64,000 nt of DNA from Nitzschia sp. DOCU1 (Eukaryota > Bacillariophyta > Bacillariophyceae > Bacillariales > Bacillariaceae). The stretch spans positions 992,001 through 1,056,000 of the forward strand of contig OX596000.1 in the NCBI GenBank assembly GCA_951394045.1. Reading direction: 5' to 3'. The notes below the pieces were generated by a model. That model was given only the letters and a program-made list of their open reading frames with translations. It searched no databases and was not told the origin of the DNA. The translations under genes were made by a program, and so were the position numbers. Shown here piece after piece: positions 11,478 through 20,251 of this stretch; the stretch's first letter is position 1; the number at the start of each line of letters is the position of its first letter.

Positions 11478-13897
11478 TCATGTGGCTACCGAAGAGGCGC
11501 TGACACTATTGGACTTTTCGGATTTATCAGGAATGTCCACAAAGTACGTCTGCAGTTCACCCTTGCCCTTGGCAACCACTTTGACTTTTTGCGGCATTTG
11601 CAAACCTTCTTTGCCTTCTAGAATCAGGGCATCTACGTTGCACTGGATTTTATAGGGCGCCCCGCCTGTGCTTTCAATTCTGCTCGCATTGTTTACCGTG
11701 GCACCAAACAAGAGTTGGAATCGCCCTATTTCGCCATGGAGAACCCGGCTGCGATGGGGCCCAAATGAAGACCTGTCCTCAAGGCCAAGTCGTGTTTTGC
11801 AGTAATTTCTTATGTCTTCTTCATGCAGCAGTCATGGGCGAACTTGGCCATTCTCAGTGCACGGTCTGCTTGAGGAGCGGGCAAACTAGAGACCGCCATG
11901 TAGTAGCAGTCACCTATGGTCTCCACCTGCCCACGACAACAACATACCCAGGGGTTTGAGGCCACCACTTTGCAGACAACAAAGAGGCATTACTACAGCA
12001 ACCTTACCTTGAATATCTTGTAGCGATTGGCGAGCTTATCCATTCTTGTGTCGTAAATTTCTTCCAGGAGCAACCGGAAAACCTGATCAGGTTCTCGGGT
12101 TGAAGACCACTTCGTGAATCCTGCCAGGTCGGCGAAGTAAACGGTACAGTTATGATATTTGGTTGCAGGAGGGGGTCCTGTATTGGCTCTTTTTCTTGCA
12201 TATCTCCCTTGATCGGCTTTCTCAAGAAGGCCTGCAATCGTTTGGCTTGTTTCACGCCATTCGTATCGTCGTTGAGGATGATTTGCTCCCTGACAGCCTC
12301 AGGGTATAAAGAAGAAATAACAGCCGTGGCTTTTACAGCTCTGTCGAGAATGATTCGTTGTCGCCTCTGGACAACACAATTGTATGCAACAAAAACGATA
12401 ATCACAATCATGAATATGCATGCCAGCACCCCAAGGAACAGCCTCATGTCCCGATTCCCCTGTGACATAGATACTTTCAAACTCAGCGGATGGGTGAATG
12501 CAGAGGGTGTAATCCAAATATTCTTCATTCAGATCTACAGCTGTAAATGATCAAGTGGCTGGTCCAGCCACCTCAAAGATGTGTGATGCAACATCCAGTG
12601 ACAGTGCAAAAGTAGGGTCATGCGAGTCGCCTTGGTGGAGGAAAAATGCATCATGTCCGTCAAGCCCGTACGCATATTGCTGCCCCAAGCTGTTCTCCAG
12701 AACACAAACGATACCTTGAATGTTCTTTGGTAGGATATTCGAAAACAGAAATCTCCAATAGATGGTTGTAAACAGGGCGTCAATGACAGTTCTATTCTCC
12801 AACTTGAGATGGGAAAATACTGGATAGGTCAAAGCACCCAGCGTGTCACCCTCATAATGCTCAGTGCTCTGTCTGTACTGACCTCTCTGGATGAGCAAAT
12901 CAAAAACGGTGGCATCTGATTCTTCACCATCACTGTTGGTCCTCAAGTCTGTAACAATATCCAATATGGCTTTCCCGGAAGCAACCGTTGCGGGCAACGC
13001 TCCCCTGAGAAAGTCATATTTTCCCATGTCGAGGTTGATCATTTCAGCCGTTGGTGGTAGCAGAGGTGTTAACTGCCAGACAGGAAAATATGGCCCTTCT
13101 AACTTTTGCCAAGGCAACGTGGGTAGGAATCACGTATTGTCAGCGGGTCCTTTGATTTTACATTGTGTGAGACGGGAAGAGTTTTCCTTACCTTGCCCTG
13201 ATTTCCAGCTTCACCCGGGAACCAAATATGATCAGTTGTGAAGGCATCCTCGGCACCACCAAGCTCCCCGGATTCTATGGGCTCTAATCCAAATACCTGA
13301 AGGACCGGCACTTCAAGGCCATATTTTGCATCCTGGGCTTCTTTGGATCGTTTTTCTTCTTCCCATGCCCGGGCCACATGATCGCTGTTCTGCTTAGAGT
13401 AGGTTTCCCATTCTTGGCGGACACGCTCAGTTATGTAAGGCATGTAGAAAGTCAAGACACTATCCCCTGTGATACGGAAATTCACGCCCTTGTACTCAAA
13501 GTCAGGTATGGTGACAAAAGGGAATTATTCGCCTGCGTTATTGGCGTATGATGTGCCCAGAGAGTATCCGATGCACTGAGCTTTCTCTCAATTCCAATGA
13601 TAAACTGTTCGATAACCTGGTTGGCATAGAACCCAAACTAAGTTTCAAATGTGGCCTGCCCACCTTCGCGGACCAAGAAGTAAGCAGAGAGGCTGGATCC
13701 GACGCCAACAATCAGCAGCAAGAGACCGTGAGCATGCGCAAGCACCAAATCGCCCTGGTTTCACATACCCCGAGAGTCCTCCTCTCATCTTCAGCAGCCT
13801 TTTGCTTGGTACTGAGACCATTCGGCTGTGCCAAGTCGGAAGCAGAGGACACTGAGAATTCCCCAGATGGAGAAATAACTCCACGGCAAGCACCCAC
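11478..13897 (-). pseudogene. Receptor-type adenylate/guanylate cyclase pseudogene
   Basis: The remains read 5' to 3' on the minus strand. An N-terminal membrane segment (about 13650-13750, frame GSSLSAYFLVREGGQATFE) is followed by an extracellular sensor region: 13192-13485, containing NFRITGDSVLTFYMP, an 89-bp GT-AG intron at 13103-13191, then 12551-13102 with GPYFPVWQLTP. A second membrane helix follows (FLGVLACIFMIVIIVFVAYN, near 12390-12450), then the class III catalytic domain with TVYFADLAGFTKWSS and, after an 81-bp intron (11927-12007), VETIGDCYMAVSSLP, and finally LFGATVNNASRIESTGG. Breaks are visible: a frame change near 12465, one near 12160-12180, a TAA after MKKT near 11820, a frame change near 11740, and a stop in the N-terminal part near 13635. 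Conserved introns with multiple disabling changes indicate a former intact receptor cyclase of the kind expanded in diatoms. Confidence 0.85.
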
Positions 13898-14236
13898 GTC
13901 TTCTGCCCCACTACCGTATTTCCCAGAGTCCTGTCCTCACCCCCTAATTTTTGTGTACATTTGATCGTAACTCCATGACAAACAACTTTAGCGTCGTTTT
14001 AAAAACAGATTCGGATTCCTCGCGTTTAGCGCTTCTCAACAGCATATATATTATTACCCAAAGTGGAAAGTTTCAAGGCAACAAAGAGAGTTTTCAAAGC
14101 CCTCCAAATTGAGTTTACGTCTTATTGTTGTTAAAGTCAGAAATTTTACTTAGGGTCTAGAAAGGGCTTATACCCAAAAATTACGTACAAAATCGCCTAT
14201 GTCCTGTCGCACGGACAGACGAAAACCCCGGTGTGT

Positions 14237-14277
14237 TGTCCTCACCCCCCCCAAAATGTGTACATTTGGTGAGGACA
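14237..14277. repeat. Perfect-arm hairpin
   Basis: TGTCCTCACC (14237-14246) pairs with GGTGAGGACA (14268-14277), and inside it AAATGT pairs with ACATTT around a GT loop. The left arm and following bases (..GTGTACATTTG) repeat the outer terminus of the inverted-repeat element at 13932-13962, suggesting a duplicated terminus. Confidence 0.7.
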
Positions 14278-14281
14278 GGAC
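14274..14281. repeat. 8-bp target-site duplication, left copy
   Basis: GACAGGAC lies directly before GGCA (the left end of the TIR element). The same eight bases follow TGCC at 32671-32678, and the last six (CAGGAC) lie between the two tandem units at 26328-26333. Confidence 0.7.
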
Positions 14282-14895
14282 GGCAGGTTGCTTACTCATG
14301 TGGGGTAACGCACATAGGAGATTTGATGGCGTCTACGGACATTAGAGATCTTTTTCGAAAGGATGTAGTAGTTAAGTGTACATTTTCTGCCTATGTGCGA
14401 TACCCACTGGGTATCGCACATGACTGTTTGTGTCGGAATGAGACATGAATGTGTCGTAGTGAGACAAAATAGGCAATAATATTGCTTACTACCTGATGCT
14501 GGCTCTCTCTATTCACCACTATTTTATCGATATCTCGCCAACGGCCGGTCCAAATTCAACCATTCTTTCACCACCCAAACCGTGACAGTAAAATACATCT
14601 GAAACTGTTTCCGGCTATTTTTAAGAGAGTATAGATCTGTAGTTATAGCTTAAGTGACCAACTTCTCTAATACCCATGGTAGCACATTGAGATCCTAACA
14701 GTACAAGCAAATGTTAGAGAGAGTCGGATAGATGAAGAAAGGGTTGAATTTGGACAGGTTCCTGGCGAGTTATAGACAATCTACTTTCTAGAGGAAAACT
14801 TCCCAGTAGTAAGGCGAATTGCAGTGATCCAATGAGTCATTTGAATCAATCAAAGGAGTCATGCCGCATACGACAAATCAAGTGAGTCCCATTCA

Positions 14896-15235
14896 TTGTC
14901 GTTGTTGTCCAATTCTTGCATACTTGCATACTTGCATTGTCATGTTTGTCATGCTGTTGCATTCTCCCATTCTCGCATACTCGTATTGTCGTGTTTGTCG
15001 CATTCTTGCATTCTCGCATTGTCGTGTTTGTCGTGTTCTCACATTCTCGCATTGTTGTGTTGTCCCATTCCTTGCATTCTTCGTCGTGGTTGTTGTTGCA
15101 TTCTTGCATTCTTGCATTCTTGCATTGTCGTGTTTGTTGTGTTCTCGCATTCTCGCATACTTGCATTCTGGCATTGTCATGTTTGCCGCATTCTTGCATT
15201 CTCGCATTGTCATGTTCTCACATTCTCACATTGTG
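14896..15235. repeat. GCATTCT/GCATTGTCGTGTTTGTC minisatellite (unit 1, left)
   Basis: Degenerate tandem array of GCATTCT(T/C) and GCATTGTCGTGTTTGTCG modules. It generates spurious open frames on both strands (Cys/His/Ser-rich or Asn/Arg/Cys-rich). The homologous array in unit 2 (26946-27309) is 24 bp longer from added GCATTCT copies. Confidence 0.9.
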
Positions 15236-15730
15236 ACGATACGGTCCGAACTGGCGGTATTGCTGGGCGAAAGCTAGTGTCAGTGGTAGTGTTGAGTAAT
15301 TGCGGCGATAGATTGGTTTCTATGAAGTTATTGTTTCTGTGTTTTCTGAAGTAAAATAGAGATGTATTGACACGAAAGAAGACGTTGTTCGACGCTTCGA
15401 TCGTTTGAAAGCAGGTTGGGTGTAGATACTTAGGTTTCCCGCTTTCGATTTCGTGTCATAGGGTGTCATGAAGAACCACTGTTGATGTAGAGATATATGG
15501 ACCATCGAGAGGTCAACTTTACGAAGGAAGCTATCGTCGTCGTCGAATAGGTAGCTGGTAACGATGCTTTGGCTGATTTGGAGTGAGGAGTTGAAGGGTT
15601 CCGCCAGAACTCGTACGGAACTGGTCAACAAGTTACCGAACACGGCCCGTTGGGACTGGAGGCTCGCTGCGCTCGATGCGTGTATGCCCGCGTTCTTGAG
15701 GGCTTAGTGGTTTGGTTGCGCGCGGTCCTG

Positions 15731-16148
15731 TGCACTACGCTGAAAGTACAATGAAAAAGTTGTAGTGGAAATAATTGTGAGATCTAAAGTTATCGCTGAT
15801 TCTATCGCTCCTAGACCACCAGGGTCTTTCCTCAACGCATCCTGCATGCATTGGATACAACTCCCACCGATCTAGCTTCTCGAATCTCTTCAAGGTCCAT
15901 AGCTAGATACCGTTGGAAGTTCTATTCCAGTAGTAGACGTCGACGGCTCGCCGCGCTCGCCGTTGTCGTCGTCATTGCTCGTCAGCCGCGCCGGCCTTGC
16001 CCGTCCTTCCGTGCGTCCACAGACGTTCGACCAAGTCGACGTCAGCCAGGTATGTATGTAAGGTATGTAGGTACTACACGTAGGCCATTGTGTGTACTCT
16101 TTACTCTAACTACCTGTTAGATCTAGAGGGGTATTCTAGTGTACTGCA
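15731..16148 (-). repeat. LTR of element A copy 1 (3' LTR)
   Basis: 418 bp, starts TGCACTACG and ends GTACTGCA on the plus strand (TG...CA ended on either strand). It shares ACGCTG near its end with the left LTR of copy 2, whereas both right LTRs have ACACTG. A G-rich polypurine tract (GGGGGCGCA on the minus strand) abuts it at 16149-16157. Confidence 0.92.
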
Positions 16149-16178
16149 TGCGCCCCCATGACAAGGGCTTCTAAGAGC

Positions 16179-16284
16179 TCACTCATCATTAGCATCGCGT
16201 TCCTCGTACGGATGCAGATTCCGGATATTGTACGTTTGTTGCACTGCTCCCTTTCTGATGCGAATAGAGCCATTGTCATTAATG
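16179..16284 (-). pseudogene. Element A copy 1: severed integrase C-terminus
   Basis: The last ~35 codons of integrase (equivalent to HINDNGSIRIRKGAVQQTYN.. in copy 2), cut off from the rest at 22017 by insertion of element B. The target duplication AATG lies at 16281-16284 and 22013-22016. Confidence 0.85.
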
Positions 16285-16817
16285 TGCACTACGTCGTTTG
16301 TAGGATCGAAAAGGTTGCGAAAAATTATGGCTAGGTTAAAAACTAGATGTATTTCTCATGCAAGTTGTCTCGTAGGCTCTCGTAGTTCTAGTAGAGTCGA
16401 GACCTTTGACATGCATCGACAACAATCCGAACAGGAGGTTGATGCATCTTGTAGTAGACTAGCTACGACGTTGTACTAGGGTTCTTTGGACGTCGTCAGC
16501 TACTCTGGAATAAAGTATAGCTACCTCGATGTCATCGAGGTGCCAGATCTTAGGTGGCATTGACACTAGGATCTCATCGGCATTCGACTAGCTGGAGTCA
16601 TGCGCGATGCCTGCGTCATGCAACGTCACGCCGACGGTGACGTCAATAGATTATGGGCCTTGTCCGACGATGTCCGAGACCGGCCTAGCGTTCGCGTCCG
16701 CGTGCAACGCTATCGTCATGCTACGTCATCACACATGATGTCGCACATGACTAAACAGACTAATATTATTGGACTACAATCATTCGAAGGAGTCGACGTG
16801 TAAAGCAGTGTACTGCA
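16285..16817 (-). repeat. LTR of element B (3' LTR)
   Basis: 533 bp, TGCACTACG...GTACTGCA on the plus strand. It contains a perfect 8-bp-stem hairpin ACCTCGAT-GTC-ATCGAGGT at 16523-16541 and a TATA-like CTATACTTTA (minus strand) at about 16511-16520, downstream of CRE-like sites in transcription order. Confidence 0.95.
16638..16645. promoter_or_regulatory. CRE-like octamer in element B LTR
   Basis: TGACGTCA, the full cAMP-response-element palindrome, is repeated at 21833-21840 in the 5' LTR. Related half sites lie at AACGTCAC (16622-16629) and TACGTCAT (16722-16729). The single visible LTR difference changes the AACGTCAC site to AACATCAC in the 5' LTR. In transcription order the sites lie upstream of the TATA-like sequence, where U3 regulatory elements are expected. 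Function is inferred. Confidence 0.45.
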
Positions 16818-16844
16818 CCCGCCCCCATGACGGAGGGACAGGAC

Positions 16845-18083
16845 TTAACTATGATAGGGATGTATGTTACGAATGTTCCAAGTCTGAGTAACTGCACCCT
16901 TCTGGATACGTACTGTACCGTTGTCATTCACGGCGACTATTGGATACGGACCATCGTAAGGGTTAGCACCAAACTTACGTTGTTGGTCCTGCTTGATCAT
17001 GATCTGTTGGCCTACGTGATACTCATACGGTAATCGCGTTTTGTTTTCTGCCGCATTGTTCTTCGCAATGCGTTGCATCTTGCGCTCACGGATGAGCTTC
17101 CAATTAGCTTCGAAGCGGGTGTTGAGAATGGCATCTCTACCGAAAACTAGTTGCATCGGAGTAGCCTGTAGCGTCGTGTGATATGTCGCGCGCACGGCGA
17201 ACATCAGGGCTGCCAGGATTCCATCGAGTCCGACTGTATCGTCTGAGTGCTGCAGTTCAAACGTACGAATCATATTCCCGATAGTTTGGTGTACTTGTTC
17301 GAGTATTGCATTCGCCTGCGGGTTTCTCGCAGTGATTGGGCGCGCAAGCACGCCGTAGTCTTCCTTGACCATTCGCCGGAATTCGCCCATGAACTCCGTG
17401 CCGCGGTCATAAATAACTTGTTGTGGCCACGGGTATCTTGTGAACCACGTCTTTTCGGCTAATTCGGCGATACTAAAAGCCTCTTTATTGGGTACGCGAA
17501 CCATCTCAAACCAGCCAGTTGCCGGATCAATCATGGTAAGGCACCAAAGCTCGAGTTGTTTCTGTTTACCCTTATTTCGTTTACCCTGGTTAATCGAGTA
17601 GGGGCCTATGAGATCGACACATAGGATTTCCCAGGGTTCGCTCTCGGGTTCCTTAATTGGCAGGTGCCCATACTTAAGGGTCTTGCGTTTTGTTAATTGG
17701 CACAACCTGCATTTCTTGCAGATGTCGACGACGTCGGTTCGCAGTCCTTTCCAGTAGAAGTGCTGCCGAATCGTGTGCTCCGTCCGGGTCTCGCCCGGGT
17801 GACACAGTGTCTCGTGGTACCACTCAACGCATCGGCGTTGGAGTGACTGCGGAATAACTATCTTACCATCTCTAACTACTAGAGGACGTTTCTTACCGCC
17901 CCCACGAAAAACCTTTACACTATATCTACTGTCTGACGCTGCCTTTTGGAGCAGCGCGGTATCTTTTCGCTGATGTCCCATAATGTACTTGTAGGTAAGG
18001 GGGAAGACGCTTTCAGGTAGTTCGTCGCCCCCAAAGTATTCTGCGAAATTGGCCTCGGTAAAGGGCTTTTCGTCCTTACCAAG
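16845..18083 (-). CDS. Element B integrase (pol, 3' part)
   Basis: In-frame continuation of pol after the TGA at 18084-18086; the first ATG in the frame is at 17981. It has the N-terminal zinc-binding H-H-C-C pattern (ETRTEHTIRQHFYWKG...CKKCRLC), then the catalytic D-D-E core: CVDLIGPY, IYDRGTEFMGEF and NAILEQVHQT. A C-terminal DNA-binding region ends IRNIHPYHS. It inserts element cDNA into the host genome. The piece normally comes by cleavage of the Gag-Pol precursor, so the upstream TGA should limit its production unless it is read through. Confidence 0.92.
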   Translation of the reverse strand, partial: LGKDEKPFTEANFAEYFGGDELPESVFPLTYKYIMGHQRKDTALLQKAASDSRYSVKVFRGGGKKRPLVVRDGKIVIPQSLQRRCVEWYHETLCHPGETRTEHTIRQHFYWKGLRTDVVDICKKCRLCQLTKRKTLKYGHLPIKEPESEPWEILCVDLIGPYSINQGKRNKGKQKQLELWCLTMIDPATGWFEMVRVPNKEAFSIAELAEKTWFTRYPWPQQVIYDRGTEFMGEFRRMVKEDYGVLARPITARNPQANAILEQVHQTIGNMIRTFELQHSDDTVGLDGILAALMFAVRATYHTTLQATPMQLVFGRDAILNTRFEANWKLIRERKMQRIAKNNAAENKTRLPYEYHVGQQIMIKQDQQRKFGANPYDGPYPIVAVNDNGTVRIQKGAVTQTWNIRNIHPYHS

Positions 18084-20201
18084 TCAACTAAGAGCGTCCG
18101 CTACTACATTCGTCTCACCCCGAACGTAGACGAGTTCGGGACCATACTCTTCGAGGATGAGTCGCCAGCGCATAACGCGTTCGGTATTGAAGTTTTTATA
18201 GGTTAGATTCTTGTGGTCGGTGTAGACGCGAATCTGTTGACCTAGGAGAATCGTACGGAACTCCTTGAGTGTCTCTACAATAGCCAGTAGTTCCCGCTCG
18301 GTAGTAGTATACCGTGTCTGTGCGGGATTGAGTTTGCGACTATAGAACGCGATAGGCTTACCGTTCTGCGAGATGACCGCGCCAAGCTGCGTGTCGCTCG
18401 CGTCAGTATGTATATCAAACGGTAGATGAAAGTTCGGGTAAGTTAGGAGAACCTCCTTACTTATTATTTTCTTCATCGTGTCAAATGCCTCTTGGTGCGC
18501 GCCGGTCCACTCCCACTTAGCTGTTTTCGACGTAAGTGATGCGAGCGGGGCGAGGATGTGCGAACGGCGCACCCACATGTCTCGATAATAATTCACGATA
18601 CCGATGAAAGCGCGTAGTTCCTTTTTATTGCGCGGTGCGAGCATGGCTTGGATTGCTTGCACTTTGGTTGCTACTGGTTGGATGCCGTCGCGGGTAATCC
18701 AGTAGCCAAGGTATTCGAGCTCCGCTTTCGCGAAGAAGGACTTCTTGATGTTCACCTTGAGTCCCGTGTCTTTCAGACGTTGTAGTACCACGTCGAGTTT
18801 CTCTAGGTGGTCTAGGTAACTACCCTTAGTAAGTACTAGAAGATCGTCTATGTACGTACGTATGTACTCAAGGTCTGCGAACAGCGACGACATCTTTTCC
18901 TGGAAGATATCGGGGCTATTGCTGAGTCCCATAGGTAGTCGCTGCATCTCATATTTTCCCCATGGGAAGACGAGAGTGCAAAGTTTCTTTGCGTTCGGAC
19001 TAAGTTCCACATGGTAGTAGCCCATGTTTAGGTCTAAACTAGTAGCGTACTGAAAACCTTCTAGTTTTAACAGTAGCTCTTGTATCTTTGGTAGCGGGAA
19101 TGGCTTCCGCTTGATTCGCTTGTTGAGCTCGCGAAAGTCGTTTATGAATCGTACCGTCTTGTCCTTCTTTGGTATGATGAACGACGGTGCCGCCCATTCA
19201 GAGCGGTTAACTTTCTTTAGTACGCCGACTGCGCAGAGGCGATCGACCTCGTCGCGTAGCGTCTGTTCATATGCCTTCGGCACTGGATATGGCCTCGCAT
19301 GATATGGCGTGACATTAGGCTTTAGCTCGATATCATAGGGCTCGCCTTTCCAAGTGCCGAGCGTGCCGTCAAAGAGCGTCTCATGTTTCTGAAGAAGCGT
19401 CTTGAGGGCGGATTTATCTTCTTCCGACAGATGGTCCATCTCGGAGATTTTCTGCGGAATGTCCGCTGGGGCATATTTAGCGTCTAAGATTTGTTTAATA
19501 GACCTGGCACCACCATCTGCGTCGGCCTGCCAGGCGTCTTCGTCGGGCGTCTCGCCATATATCTTCATTGCTATAGCAGCTGAGTCCCATTCGACTTCCC
19601 TTGTCTTGAAGTCGAATTTGACACCTAGTTCTCGCAGAAGATCTCTGCCAATGATCATGTCGTAGTTGCCAAGGTCGGATGTCACCTGGAAGACCCATTC
19701 AATCACCCTATTGGCATGAAATTCCGGAAGTTTAAACTGGATTTTTACTTCGCGGTGTGTCTCGACGACACCCCCAGCTGTCGTGAAGGTGGTTCTCGAT
19801 GGTGTCGTCCTGACACGTAGTTTCTTGACATGTTTCTCGGAGATCAGTCCTCGTGATGCTCCGGTGTCTAGTAGCGTCGTCAACGCTGCCGCCTTGGCCT
19901 TGCCTAGGCGCGTGTTAATTTGCGCGAAACAGTACGGAATTTCGTCTGGCGCGGTTTTCTGGCGTTTTGGTGAGCTCCGGTTGTACAGTCGTGTTATCGC
20001 GTGCGATTCCGCCGCGATACGGTAATTAATGCATTGGTCCAATGAGGCGAAGACCTCGCCCGGCTCGGACGGTATATAGACGGATGGGCGCGCATGTCGT
20101 GCCCCATCGCGTTGCTCGTGGAAAACGAAAACTTCGTCACATCCACAATCTTTGCGTTTCCCACCTACTCTTTCAGAGACTTTGTAATAGGAAACTCGTC
20201 C
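18084..20201 (-). CDS. Element B protease-reverse transcriptase-RNase H (pol)
   Basis: The frame opens after a TAA at 20202-20204 and has no ATG near its start. The frame-1 TTG at 20042 marks where the SLDQCINY segment begins. Domains in order: aspartic protease (LLDTGASRGLIS), RT (SLDLNMGYYHVELS, LPMGLSNSPDIFQ, YIDDLLVL), and RNase H (DIHTDASDTQLGAV, FYSRKLNPAQ, VYTDHKNLTY). It ends NVVADALS then TGA, immediately followed in frame by LGKDEKPFT and integrase. It is in a different frame from gag and separated from it by about 50 bp, so it needs frameshifting, reinitiation or a spliced message. Confidence 0.95.
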   Translation of the reverse strand, partial: GRVSYYKVSERVGGKRKDCGCDEVFVFHEQRDGARHARPSVYIPSEPGEVFASLDQCINYRIAAESHAITRLYNRSSPKRQKTAPDEIPYCFAQINTRLGKAKAAALTTLLDTGASRGLISEKHVKKLRVRTTPSRTTFTTAGGVVETHREVKIQFKLPEFHANRVIEWVFQVTSDLGNYDMIIGRDLLRELGVKFDFKTREVEWDSAAIAMKIYGETPDEDAWQADADGGARSIKQILDAKYAPADIPQKISEMDHLSEEDKSALKTLLQKHETLFDGTLGTWKGEPYDIELKPNVTPYHARPYPVPKAYEQTLRDEVDRLCAVGVLKKVNRSEWAAPSFIIPKKDKTVRFINDFRELNKRIKRKPFPLPKIQELLLKLEGFQYATSLDLNMGYYHVELSPNAKKLCTLVFPWGKYEMQRLPMGLSNSPDIFQEKMSSLFADLEYIRTYIDDLLVLTKGSYLDHLEKLDVVLQRLKDTGLKVNIKKSFFAKAELEYLGYWITRDGIQPVATKVQAIQAMLAPRNKKELRAFIGIVNYYRDMWVRRSHILAPLASLTSKTAKWEWTGAHQEAFDTMKKIISKEVLLTYPNFHLPFDIHTDASDTQLGAVISQNGKPIAFYSRKLNPAQTRYTTTERELLAIVETLKEFRTILLGQQIRVYTDHKNLTYKNFNTERVMRWRLILEEYGPELVYVRGETNVVADALS

Positions 20202-20251
20202 TTATGATTATGCATTAAACTAGTTTTTTCGTGTACAACTCGCTCACACCT

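Larger units (their letters stand above)
13911..14281. mobile_element. Small inverted-repeat (MITE-like) element, split by a later insertion
   Basis: The left terminus (from 13911, CTACCGTATTTCC.. then GAGTCCTGTCCTCACC) is matched in inverted orientation by GGTGAGGACAGGAC at 14268-14281 continued by TCCAGGAAATACGGTAG at 32679-32695. The inverted repeat is therefore about 31 bp with two mismatches, but its right arm is cut by the 14282-32670 transposon complex. Rejoined, the element would be about 390 bp and non-coding. It abuts the 5' end of the cyclase pseudogene. No flanking target duplication could be settled. Confidence 0.6.

Noticed and set aside
13928..14281. Reading 13928-14281 as a complete stand-alone MITE with GTCCTGTCCTCACC termini
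   Set aside because: The inverted match continues outside on both sides (13911-13927 and, beyond the nest, 32679-32695), so the element is larger and split.
14896..15235. CRISPR-like regular repeats
   Set aside because: Short degenerate modules without unique spacers of constant length; the genome is eukaryotic.
14860..15360. Several 100-150-codon frames rich in Cys/His or Asn/Arg
   Set aside because: They are translations of the GCATTCT minisatellite, open in several frames on both strands; the same happens at 26900-27430, 25630-25945 and 31973-32288.
15320..15643. 107-codon minus-strand ORF present in both units (also 27394-27717)
   Set aside because: Begins with GTG, no motif; its conservation is explained by the recent duplication of the whole unit.
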